The notes under the pieces: model-generated
Database searches by the model: none
What the model was told of the DNA's origin: nothing
Seen by the model: only the letters and a program-made list of their open reading frames with translations
NCBI RefSeq assembly: GCF_003023845.1
Contig: NZ_PYFT01000001.1
Location: forward strand, 2,604,001 to 2,668,000
DNA: 64,000 nt
Source: Adhaeribacter arboris
GTDB taxonomy: Bacteria > Bacteroidota > Bacteroidia > Cytophagales > Hymenobacteraceae
Direction: 5' to 3'
Part shown: positions 38,401-46,195 of the stretch, piece after piece
Position numbering within the stretch: the stretch's first letter is position 1
How the letters are laid out: each line of letters opens with the position of its first letter
Position numbers and translations under genes: made by a program

Positions 38401-40133
38401 TCTCTGATGCTGGAGGCGATAAGAGTGAAAATATTTTAGATCCCCCTGCCCTTGCTTTGTCGTTAGCCGCAGATTATTGGATTGTGGATATAGAAGTAGC
38501 CGAAGACAATCAGCCAGTGGAAATTGCCTGGAATATGCGTTATGGGGGAGTTGGCGCCGATAATTTCACTTCTCTTATTCCAACTTCCGACGGCGGGTAT
38601 TTATCGGGTGGCTATACTAACTCGGGTAACAACGGCGATAAAAGCCAAGCTAGCCAAGGTAAAAACGATTACTGGCTGGTAAAAAGCGATAAAAACGGTA
38701 AAAAGCTTTGGGACAAACGCTACGGTGGCTCCGAAGATGATTTTCTGAACCGGGTAATACAAACTTCGGATGGGGGATATTTATTAGCGGGTTCTTCTTT
38801 CTCGGGTAAGAGCAACGATAAATCGGAAGCGAGTAAAGGAGACCGTGATTTTTGGGTGGTAAAAGTTGATAAGCAAGGCACCAAACAATGGGATAAAACT
38901 TTTGGCGGCTCCGGCTACGATGAACTAAAAAAAGTAGTGCAACTCTCCAGTGGCCAATACCTGTTAGCGGGTTCCAGCAACTCCCCGGCGAGTGGCGATA
39001 AGAGCCAGGACAGCCAGGGTGGTCAGGATTTTTGGCTGGTAAAAATTAGCGCTTCCGGCGATAAAATCTGGGACAAGCGTTATGGTGGCACTTTAGATGA
39101 AACTTTGGGCAGCTTTACCCTGACAAGTACCGGCGGCTTTTTGCTGGGAGGTACCTCTTTCTCCGGCGCCAACGGTGATAAAACGCAGGACAGCCGCGGC
39201 GGCAGCGACTTCTGGTTAATACGGCTCGATAGTACGGGCGCTAAAATCTGGGACAAACGCTATGGTGGCCCCGGCGATGAAGAACTTTTCTCGATGGGTT
39301 ACAATCGTTTTCTGAGCGAACAATCTTATTCGGCCGGCGATTATTTTGTGGGTGGCTCCAGCACTTCCGGGAAAGGAGGCGACAAAACGCAAGGCAGTCA
39401 AGGTGATAAAGATTTCTGGCTCGTGCAGCTCCACAGCAACGGCAACCTAGTGCGGGATTTACGCTACGGCGGCAGCGACAGCGACGAACTCCGCGCCGTT
39501 ATTCAAACCGAAGCCGGGGATTATGTACTAGCCGGAACTTCGCGTTCAGGTCAAAGCGGCGACAAATCGCAGGCTACTAAAGGGGGTAGTGATTATTGGC
39601 TCGTAAAAATAGATGCTTTCGGTAATAAACTATACGACCAGAGCTACGGCGGCAGCGGCAACGAAGAACTACGCTACCTGCAGCGCACCGGCGGGGATGG
39701 CCTGGTACTGGGTGGGCGCTCCGATTCGGACGTAAGCGGTGATAGAACGCAACCTAGTCAAGGTGGTACGGATTACTGGCTGGTAAAGGTAGCGCCCCTA
39801 ACTAGGGTTGCCTCCATAGCTAACCGAGAAAGTACGTTTGCACTTGAATCCACTATCGCTGCGAATGAAGTGCAAGCTTATCCTAACCCTTTTACTCATC
39901 AGGTAACTTTACCTATAACTCTGGCAGAACCAGCCAACATCCGCCTGCATATTTATACCCCAACTGGGCAACCACTGCGGCAAATAGATTCGGGTAGGCT
40001 AAAAGCGGGTAACCACCAACTACGCTGGGACGGCAAAGACCAGCAGAACCAGTTAGTAAAACCCGGCTTATATTTGTATCGCATTATAGTAAATGGTCAG
40101 CTAAAAACCGGTAAATTATTTAAAACAGAATAG
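35493..40133 (+). CDS. P9: giant T9SS-sorted protein with a different C-terminal sorting domain
   Basis: 1546 residues. The leader ends L-S-S-A-Q-N. Ig-like domain at about 483-562, propeller 2 at 565-1005, propeller 3 at 1011-1440, sorting domain from about 1459. Blade 1 of propeller 2 has lost its Trp (I-R-E-E-S-F-G-G). The C-terminus is unlike all the paralogs: it keeps A-Y-P-N-P-F but then follows an FlgD-like pattern (R-L-H-I-Y-T-P-T-G, then L-R-W-D-G-K-D, then P-G-L-Y-L-Y-R-I). The others have V-K-I-Y-D-x-Q-G and G-L-Y-F-L-Q-L. It is still recognisable as a T9SS type A sorting domain. It has its own palindrome promoter. Confidence 0.9.
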   Translation: MKTLLSGFKVKLSLSFQATNWFRSTALVLLLCNLGFLSSAQNKVWDKTIGSNQSDELSILQQTSDGGYILGGTSDARASGDKSQSTRGGSDYWVVKLRADGTKAWDKTLGGQDEEDLTTLQQTQDGGYILGGSSKSGISGEKSQANRGGSSSEDYWIVKLNANGTKVWDKTFGGNDYDILRSVQQTSDGGYILGGTSQSGKNGDKTEPSKGSSDYWIIKLDANGTKVWDKTIGSNDSDTFTALQQTTDGSYILGGRSFAGRSGDKTQGNKGGSKYADDFWIVKVKADGTKVWDKTIGGSNFDYLTSLQQTNDGGYILGGISESDSSGDKSENSKRSTDYWVVKLNTTGDKIWDKTIGGSNYDYLHSVQQTNDGGYILGGYSESNISGDKSQNSYKDENNFNTSDYWLVKLNANGTLIWDKTIGGDRSDYCRSVQQTPDGGYILGGSSSSGISGDKAQAPKGAADQSFSDFWLVKLGNQEVNLTQTIQFNTVLYKTFGEAPFTLSATASSGLPVAFTVESGPATIKDNTLTLTGTGKVIVKASQAGNAQYRPISATQTFLAEAPSAVKKIREESFGGNKPDNLTAMLVTANGGYLLGGYSSSENSGDKSQNSQGYADYWIVKTNARGTKLWDKRYGGTNADYLTAMLVTPDGGYLLGGYSRSGRTRDKSESGFGLEDYWIIKIDSSGNKLWDKTLGGVETDKLSAMLLTPDGGYLLGGSSNSDTSKDPGGVVKGYSDYLIIKIDAAGNKVWSKTYGGDYVDDLSTLLPISDGNYLLGGSSGSNKSGDKSEANKGFFYTPDYWLIKIDGTGKKLWDKTYGGNSNDNLAAIIETSDGNYLLGGTSGSIHSADKSEDGRGFEDYWVVKIDATGNKIWDKTYGGAQPDYLTSLLSTPDGGFLLAGSSSSDKGNEKSEDSRKYDGQIRVGSDFWVVHIDANGAKEWDKTIGGLNLDNLTVALKTGARRYVLSGSSLSDAGGDKSENILDPPALALSLAADYWIVDIEVAEDNQPVEIAWNMRYGGVGADNFTSLIPTSDGGYLSGGYTNSGNNGDKSQASQGKNDYWLVKSDKNGKKLWDKRYGGSEDDFLNRVIQTSDGGYLLAGSSFSGKSNDKSEASKGDRDFWVVKVDKQGTKQWDKTFGGSGYDELKKVVQLSSGQYLLAGSSNSPASGDKSQDSQGGQDFWLVKISASGDKIWDKRYGGTLDETLGSFTLTSTGGFLLGGTSFSGANGDKTQDSRGGSDFWLIRLDSTGAKIWDKRYGGPGDEELFSMGYNRFLSEQSYSAGDYFVGGSSTSGKGGDKTQGSQGDKDFWLVQLHSNGNLVRDLRYGGSDSDELRAVIQTEAGDYVLAGTSRSGQSGDKSQATKGGSDYWLVKIDAFGNKLYDQSYGGSGNEELRYLQRTGGDGLVLGGRSDSDVSGDRTQPSQGGTDYWLVKVAPLTRVASIANRESTFALESTIAANEVQAYPNPFTHQVTLPITLAEPANIRLHIYTPTGQPLRQIDSGRLKAGNHQLRWDGKDQQNQLVKPGLYLYRIIVNGQLKTGKLFKTE

Positions 40134-40234
40134 AACTTCTGGGGAAACGCCAAAAGGTTTTACTAGGTGTTTTAAAGGCGCATATTTAGATTTCTAGACC
40201 TAAACCAAACCAAACTTTATTTATTTTAAAATTT

Positions 40235-40272
40235 AAAAAGAGCGCTCCGGTAAGTACCGGAGCGCTCTTTTT
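40235..40272 (+). terminator. Rho-independent terminator after P9
   Basis: A long stem: AAAAAGAGCGCTCCGGTA (40235-40252) pairs with 40255-40272, which ends in TTTTT. The apex CCGG-taagta-CCGG probably opens to a 6-nt loop. It lies about 100 bp past the stop. Confidence 0.9.
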
Positions 40273-41151
40273 CTAGGTGCTCCTAAGTACCGGAAAGCTT
40301 TTCATCAACCTTCCTATCAAAATGCAAAGCAACCTTTTCTCCCTAGCTTCCCGGACTTTCCTACCAAATTTAAATAATGTCGAATCGAACAATAATGGTT
40401 TTTAACAGCCAAGATTTAACTACACTAATTTGGCTATAGAGTACTGCTATTTACCCAAAGCGAAGCACGCCCTTGGAGAGCCAGAAAATACGAGAATGTA
40501 ATAGCTGTTTCTCCTCCCTTTTTAGTCTGGCTTTTAGATCGCAGAAATCAAAAGTGATCCATTAACTACGTAACAAAACAGACAAATTAGACCCTCAAGA
40601 CGGCGCTCTGAAAACTGGAAAAATTCAACTAAAAAAACCATTATTATCCTAAAAATGGCCTTCTGGTGCAAAGGAAGCCATATAGTAATAATTTAATTAA
40701 ACCAAGTCCGCCTTACTAACAGCAAAAATTTAGTGTCTTACCAAAACCATATAACATTCTTTCTTTATTTAAATTATACCGCAAAAAGGAAGGCTTCAAA
40801 ACTTGCGGTGAATAGAGCGACAAAAATTTCCTAATTCACGCGCTATCCGGAACCCGAAAACCCGTTTATTGCGTAAATACTCCTATTTCTTTAAAAATAG
40901 TAGGATAAATATCTGATAATTAGCCTATTTAGTGAACAACGTAGTTCACAATTAAAAATCTTAATCTTTTTGATAGTTATATTAGATTGCACTTTATAAA
41001 TTTCAGGCTGTATTTCCCTCCGTTAAATATCAGGTTACGAACGGTATTTGCTTGCATTTGCCCGGTAATGGCTTGTGGCTGAAATTATAGCGAAGGTTAG
41101 GACTGAATATTGGATATTTCTTGCTTTATAAACCAACCGCTAAACCCAAGT
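40273..41151. other. Non-coding gap between P9 and P10
   Basis: About 880 bp of AT-rich sequence without a credible gene. I see two short inverted repeats: CTATTT-ctttaa-AAATAG (about 40893-40910), and GTGAAC-aacgta-GTTCAC (about 40933-40950). Either could be a binding site or a weak hairpin. The array's TACC...GGTA palindrome with its fixed -7 box is absent, so P10 seems to be controlled differently. Confidence 0.4.
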
Positions 41152-44121
41152 ATGAAAAAAATGTATACCTATCGGGTACTCTTCCCGTTTATGCCTTTTG
41201 CTGGCTATCATGGCTGGTTCCGGCTGTTCTTGCTTCTCCTTCTTTTTATTGGTTTTTGTTCCAAAGTGTCGGCCCAAAGCATTATCTGGGAAAGTACCTT
41301 CGGTGGCCGCATTTCCCTGGACGAGGATTCTAACATTACTTATGGCCGTTCTCAGTTAGGTTCTGTAATTAACACTCCCGATGGTGGTACCCTAATTGGT
41401 GGTCAATCGGATGCGGAGGCTGGTTTGGATAAGTCGCAGCCCCGGCTGGGCAGATACGATTACTGGTTGGTAAAAACAAATGAAAACGGGATAAAACAAT
41501 GGGATAAAGTATTAGGTGGTAGCGGTCAGGAAGAATTCGTAGCCGTACTAGCTACTCCGGACGGTGGTTACCTGGTGGGTGGTTCTTCTGATTCACCGGC
41601 CGGGAACGACAAAAGCGAAGCAGGCAAAGGCAGTTCGGATTATTGGATCGTGAAACTGGATAGTATGGGCAACAAGCAATGGGATAAAACCCTAGGCGGC
41701 AACAATTACGATCAATTAAGAGCTCTAGCAACTACTCCGGATGGGGGTTATTTACTGGCCGGCAATTCTAACTCTCGGGCAAGCGGCGATAAATCGGAGG
41801 CGGGTAACGGAAATAACGATTATTGGATTATAAAAATTGATAGCAGCGGCACCGTACAATGGAATAAAACCTTAGGTGGCGCAAATCTGGATTACCTGGT
41901 AAAGGTGCTACCTGCTTTGGATGGCGGTTATCTGCTGGCCGGCGAAACCGATTCGGTGGTTTATGAAAAAGATGGCACTCGCTTTACCGTAAAAACCAGG
42001 AATTTTAACGTCATTAAAATTGATACCACCGGTACCGAACTGTGGAACAAGACTTTTTACAAACCCTACAATACGCCGTTAAAAGATTTTGTGCCTACCC
42101 CGGATGGCAATTATTTATTAGCGGGCAGCAATTATCTGGTAAAAATTAACGAAAACGGCATTCAGCTTTTAGAAAGAAATATAAGTCGGTTTCTTCAGGC
42201 AAACAAAGAACTGGAATCCGTTTTGGCTACTCCGGATGGGGGGTATTTACTCGGTACCAACGGTCAATACACCAACTACAACCAGGAAAATAACCGCAAC
42301 GACGATTTCCGCTTAGTAAAGCTCGACCAAAATGGTGTTTTTTTATGGGAAAGCCCTTACGGTGGCAATGGATTCGATTTTCTAACCCGGATTATTCTTA
42401 CCAAGGACGGCCATTACCTGTTGGGCGGTTACACTTCTTTCAGCGACGGCATCGACAAGACAAATGGTATAAAAGGGGAATTTGATTATTGGGTAGTAAA
42501 AGTAAAAGAAGATCAGCAACCCGATTTAATCTCCTGGAACCAACGCTACGGCGGCACTGCCCAGGATAATTTTACCCAGGTAATACAAACAGTGGATGGC
42601 GGCTATTTACTCGGAGGTTATTCGCTCTCGGATAGTACCGGCGACAAATCGCAGAGGAAACAAGGCGGATTTGATTTTTGGGTAGTAAAAACCGATGATG
42701 AAGGCAATAAAATTTGGGAAAAAACGTACGGTGGCACCAATAACGATTATCTTAACAGTATTCTGGAATTACCCGCAGGCGGATTCTTACTAGGCGGCAG
42801 TTCCGAGTCGGGCGCCGGCGGCGACAAAACGGAAGCTAGCCGGGGTAGCCGGGACTATTGGATTATTCGCCTGGATTACAAAGGCGACCTGGTATGGAAC
42901 CACACCTACGGCGGTACGGGTACCGAAGAATTGCGCAAGATGCAACACTTACCCCACGGCGGTTATTTACTAGCCGGTACGAGTAATTCACCCGTAAGCG
43001 GGGAAAAAAGCCAACCTAGCCAGGGCCAACAAGATTACTGGATAATGCGCCTCGACGAACAAGGACAAAAAATTTGGGATCGGAGTTACGGGGGCACCGC
43101 AAACGATATTTTAGCTGATCTATTGACCAATCCGGACGGCAGTATTTTGCTCGGTGGCACTTCTCATTCCCGGAAAACAGGCGATAAAAGCCAGGCGAGC
43201 CAGGGTGGCTCTGATTATTGGGTAGTAAAAACGGACAGCACCGGTTTATTGTTGTGGGACAAACGCTTTGGCGGCACGGAACAAGATAATCTTTTTGCCC
43301 TGGCCAGTTCTCCCGAAGGTACTTATTTACTAGCTGGTCAGAGCCTATCCGATGATAGCGGGGATAAAACCCAGCCGAGTCAAGGCAACCAGGATTATTG
43401 GTTAGTGAAAATAAATAATAATGGAAATAAAATCTGGGATAAAACCTTTGGCGGAAGAGGAAAAGAAGAACTCCGGTCTTTAACTACCACCCGGGAAGGC
43501 GGCTATGTATTAGGCGGCACTTCTTTTTCGGGCCGAAACGGGGATAAAACCCAAAATAGCCGGGGCAGCGGCGATTATTGGCTCGTTAAGACCGATAGCT
43601 CGGGTACTAAACTTTGGGATTATCGTTTTGGCGGAACCGGCAACGACGAACTCCGGATCGTACAAGAAACCCGGGAAGGTGGCTTAATTGTGGGCGGGCG
43701 ATCTACTTCCAGGGTAAGCGGCGACAAAACGCAACCTGGTTGGGGCAATACCGATTATTGGTTAGTAAAATTATCCGCTACCGGGGTTGGCTTCATAAAT
43801 TTAGACAATCCGCCGGTTGCGTCCGTTCTTCCGCCTACCGTTTCTCCCTTAATCTCCGGAGTAAGTTTAAAAGCTTATCCAAACCCATTCCCAGCTCAGC
43901 TCCAGGTACAATTTAAGCTGCCCCGCACGCAAACCATAAGTGTCCAAATCTACGATGGCCAAGGGTTGGAGGTAGCTACTCTTTTTCAGGGAGAAGTGCA
44001 GGCAAATCAAACCTATCAATTTCAGTGGCAACCCAAGGCTTTCATGCCTACCGGTTTATATTTTGTACGTCTGCAAACTCCCCAAAAGGTTAGTTTCCAG
44101 AAAGTACTATTCACCCGGTAA
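41152..44121 (+). CDS. P10: shorter T9SS-sorted protein, two 7-blade propellers, no Ig-like domain
   Basis: 989 residues from the ATG at 41152 (M-K-K-M-Y-T-Y). I preferred it to an in-frame TTG at 41110 because it gives a normal leader ending K-V-S-A-Q. The first propeller (about 43-455) uses the 'ATPDGGYLLGG' blade type, and blades 5 and 6 are eroded (L-W-N-K-T-F-Y-K, L-L-E-R-N-I-S-R). The second (about 459-890) corresponds to the third propeller of the longer paralogs. The sorting domain starts near 907 (A-Y-P-N-P-F, ending K-V-L-F-T-R). There is no Ig-like domain. It looks like a paralog missing one propeller and the linker, or like the ancestral shorter form. Confidence 0.9.
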   Translation: MKKMYTYRVLFPFMPFAGYHGWFRLFLLLLLFIGFCSKVSAQSIIWESTFGGRISLDEDSNITYGRSQLGSVINTPDGGTLIGGQSDAEAGLDKSQPRLGRYDYWLVKTNENGIKQWDKVLGGSGQEEFVAVLATPDGGYLVGGSSDSPAGNDKSEAGKGSSDYWIVKLDSMGNKQWDKTLGGNNYDQLRALATTPDGGYLLAGNSNSRASGDKSEAGNGNNDYWIIKIDSSGTVQWNKTLGGANLDYLVKVLPALDGGYLLAGETDSVVYEKDGTRFTVKTRNFNVIKIDTTGTELWNKTFYKPYNTPLKDFVPTPDGNYLLAGSNYLVKINENGIQLLERNISRFLQANKELESVLATPDGGYLLGTNGQYTNYNQENNRNDDFRLVKLDQNGVFLWESPYGGNGFDFLTRIILTKDGHYLLGGYTSFSDGIDKTNGIKGEFDYWVVKVKEDQQPDLISWNQRYGGTAQDNFTQVIQTVDGGYLLGGYSLSDSTGDKSQRKQGGFDFWVVKTDDEGNKIWEKTYGGTNNDYLNSILELPAGGFLLGGSSESGAGGDKTEASRGSRDYWIIRLDYKGDLVWNHTYGGTGTEELRKMQHLPHGGYLLAGTSNSPVSGEKSQPSQGQQDYWIMRLDEQGQKIWDRSYGGTANDILADLLTNPDGSILLGGTSHSRKTGDKSQASQGGSDYWVVKTDSTGLLLWDKRFGGTEQDNLFALASSPEGTYLLAGQSLSDDSGDKTQPSQGNQDYWLVKINNNGNKIWDKTFGGRGKEELRSLTTTREGGYVLGGTSFSGRNGDKTQNSRGSGDYWLVKTDSSGTKLWDYRFGGTGNDELRIVQETREGGLIVGGRSTSRVSGDKTQPGWGNTDYWLVKLSATGVGFINLDNPPVASVLPPTVSPLISGVSLKAYPNPFPAQLQVQFKLPRTQTISVQIYDGQGLEVATLFQGEVQANQTYQFQWQPKAFMPTGLYFVRLQTPQKVSFQKVLFTR

Positions 44122-44231
44122 ATTTTCACCCCTTGTATTATAGCAGTTGGCTCTGATAAAAGAGTTAGCTGTTTTATTTGCTGCCTGTTATACTAACAAA
44201 CTGCTTTTACTAACGGCCATAACGCAAGAAT

Positions 44232-44268
44232 AAAAGCGGGCGAGTCTTGAAAACCCGCCCGCTTTTTT
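44232..44268 (+). terminator. Rho-independent terminator after P10
   Basis: An 11-bp stem, AAAAGCGGGCG / CGCCCGCTTTT, with a 13-nt loop and six T. It lies 110 bp past the P10 stop and ends the array. Confidence 0.88.
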
Positions 44269-44857
44269 GATTTTATAAGCCCAATTTTTGGAAAGTAGTG
44301 AAGAATAAACACAATTAAACCTAGCCCTTTCTTCCGGGCGAAAAACTTAAAAAATTAATAGCTATTCATTTCCCTCTTCCCGGAGGAGTTATCATTAAGC
44401 CCCTTGAAAAGACAAGTTAAAAGTTAAAGAAGCGGTAGCTATTATCCTAGATAGCAGTTGGGCCAACGAGGGCCTGCTAGTTTGCCGGCACCGCGGACAA
44501 AGAAGAAAAGGAAAAGCAGCCCGACTAAGTAGCCCGACGTGACCTGCCGGCCTTTGAGGCAATACTCCGCCTTATGAATGAAGATAGCTCTTAGCTAAAG
44601 TCGGGAACCATCACTAAAGAACAACGCTGAATCCTATTTTATACAGGAGGAGCCTGATGGTGCTTAGTTGTATTGTTCTTACGTCGCCTTCTACTTTTAC
44701 GCGATCTATAAAAGAAGCTTTTTTGATTTTAGCCTTTAGTGATTTTTTTTCCGCTCTGTCAGGTATACCGGTAAAAATAATTGGGCAAACTGCACCCGAA
44801 AACTTATCTTTATCTGGCTCTGACCAGTACATAATCCCAACTAAAAGTTCTCGGAGA
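44269..44857. other. Gap between the array and the purine permease
   Basis: About 590 bp with no gene I can support. A 111-codon minus-strand frame (44614-44949) and a plus-strand extension of the permease frame back to ATG 44657 overlap each other here. Neither resembles a known family. An AGGAGG-like sequence sits just before ATG 44657, but the 67-residue extension would not belong to an NCS2 protein. I saw no riboswitch-like structure. Confidence 0.4.
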
Positions 44858-46162
44858 ATGCGGTACTCCTTCCATTTAGCCCAAAATAACACCAAACTAT
44901 CCACCGAAATTATCGCGGGTGTTTCCTCTTTTCTAGCTACTTCGTACATTATTGTGGTTAACCCCAGTATTCTTAGTCAAACCGGAATGCCGTTTGCCGG
45001 CGTACTCACGGCTACGGTGTTGGTTTGTTTTGGCAGTAGCCTGATGATGGGGCTTTTTGCCCGTAACCCTATTTTAGTAGCTCCGGGTATGGGTTTAAAT
45101 GCTTTTTTCACTTTTTCGGCGGTGCTGGGCATGAAAGTACCCTGGCCGGTTGCCTTAGGAGCGGTATTTTGGTCCGGAATTATTTTTTTAATCTTGTCTG
45201 TTTTTAACGTTCGCACTTTTATTGTGCGGGCAATTCCCCGGCCTTTGCGTTACGCCATTGCGGCAGGTATTGGTTTATTTATTACCCTGATCGGCTTTTC
45301 CAACGCGAAATTTATCATTGCTCATCCGGCCACTATTATTGGCGTCAGTCCTTTAAACCCGGCTTTGATCACATTTCTAGCTGGTTTGTTACTAACGGCT
45401 CTACTCGTTACCCGGCAAGTACCGGGCGCTATTTTACTCGGAATTTTATTTACCACCTTAGCTGCCTACCCGCTAGGCCGTTGGTGGAGCCTTACCGAAG
45501 CACCTTTAGTTACTTTAAACGGAGTTTTAGCGGCTCCCGATTTTAGTTTACTCTTGCGCTTAGATTTGCTGCACTCGCTGCAATGGTCGGTGGTGCCGGT
45601 AATATTTGCATTTGTTTTTACCGATTTGTTCGATAGCCTGTCTACCCTGGTAGGTTTGGCCGAAGCCGCTAATTTGCTCGATGAAAACGGCGAACCCCGC
45701 CACGTAAAACGCGCCCTGCTTACCGATGCGGTAGCTACCACTTTGGCCGGGCTGGTAGGTTCCAGTCCCGGTACGGCTTACATTGAGTCGGCGGTAGGCA
45801 TTGAGGCCGGCGGACGCACCGGCTTAACCGCCGTAGTAGGAGCTTTGCTATTTTTACCTTTCCTGTTTCTGGCCCCGCTGTTAGCCGTTATTCCGGCCAT
45901 TGCCACCGCACCAGCTTTGGTGCTGGTAGGAGTATTCATGATTCGGCCTGTTACTAAAATTAATTGGGGGCAATTGCACGAAGCCATTCCGGCTTTTTTG
46001 GCTATGGTGTTAATTCCGTTTACTTATTCCATCACGCAAGGCATTATCTGGGGATTTTTATCCTGGACTGCTTTAAAACTGGCTACTGGTAACCGCGCGG
46101 ACATAAGTTTAGCTTTACTCGTAATTGATGCTTTTTGTATTCTGGCTTTATTTCTGGCTTAA
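44858..46162 (+). CDS. NCS2-family purine permease (AzgA/PbuG-like)
   Basis: 434 residues from the ATG at 44858, the normal length for AzgA/PbuG-type transporters. An in-frame ATG at 44657 would add 67 atypical residues, so I rejected it. The protein is almost wholly hydrophobic, with about 12-14 membrane segments. Hallmarks are A-P-G-M-G-L-N-A-F-F in the first third, F-V-F-T-D-L-F-D-S-L (acidic, purine-binding region) and G-S-S-P-G-T-A-Y-I-E-S with E-A-G-G-R-T-G, the two NCS2 signature segments. The family imports adenine, guanine or hypoxanthine with protons across the inner membrane. Which base is used here cannot be told. It stands alone, convergent with the DUF1080 gene. Confidence 0.9.
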   Translation: MRYSFHLAQNNTKLSTEIIAGVSSFLATSYIIVVNPSILSQTGMPFAGVLTATVLVCFGSSLMMGLFARNPILVAPGMGLNAFFTFSAVLGMKVPWPVALGAVFWSGIIFLILSVFNVRTFIVRAIPRPLRYAIAAGIGLFITLIGFSNAKFIIAHPATIIGVSPLNPALITFLAGLLLTALLVTRQVPGAILLGILFTTLAAYPLGRWWSLTEAPLVTLNGVLAAPDFSLLLRLDLLHSLQWSVVPVIFAFVFTDLFDSLSTLVGLAEAANLLDENGEPRHVKRALLTDAVATTLAGLVGSSPGTAYIESAVGIEAGGRTGLTAVVGALLFLPFLFLAPLLAVIPAIATAPALVLVGVFMIRPVTKINWGQLHEAIPAFLAMVLIPFTYSITQGIIWGFLSWTALKLATGNRADISLALLVIDAFCILALFLA

Positions 46163-46195
46163 TATTGTAAACGCTACTTTGCAGTACTTCCCCAG

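Larger units (their letters stand above)
2..44121 (+). repeat. Tandem array of ten giant propeller genes (P1-P10)
   Basis: Ten same-strand paralogous genes fill the first 44 kb. Each is built from a repeat of about 60 codons. The blade consensus reads roughly: G-G, four variable residues, D-x-L, then T-x-D-G-G-Y-(I/L)-L-G-G, a loop carrying S-G-D-K-(S/T)-(E/Q), then D-Y-W-(I/V)-V-K-(L/I)-(D/N)-x-x-G-x-K-x-W-D-K. I count 189 copies in blocks of exactly seven. The pattern resembles the SBBP seven-bladed propeller repeat family (W-x-x-x-x-G-G followed by a D-G-x-x-Y strand). That assignment is by eye. No component of the secretion machinery itself lies in the window. Confidence 0.9.

Noticed and set aside
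737-39434. Many minus-strand and off-frame open frames of 60-167 codons inside the giant genes (for example 5505-5948, 13580-14011, 23604-24065, 33863-34366)
   Set aside because: They recur at the same position of each repeat, have no start or promoter signals of their own, and mirror the skewed composition of the blade codons. They are shadows of the plus-strand genes.
40893-40950. Short inverted repeats before P10 as a member of the array promoter family
   Set aside because: They lack the TACC...GGTA ends and the TAC(A/C)TTTA box at the fixed distance.
2-44121. CRISPR or satellite-type repeat array
   Set aside because: The repeats are about 180 bp, diverged, in frame and protein-coding throughout. 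There are no spacers or constant short repeats.
44269-44857. Purine riboswitch before the NCS2 permease
   Set aside because: I could not find a three-helix purine aptamer pattern or an expression hairpin in the leader.
44614-44949. Minus-strand 111-codon frame as a gene
   Set aside because: It overlaps the start of the permease, matches no family I know and has no promoter. I kept it only as an open question.
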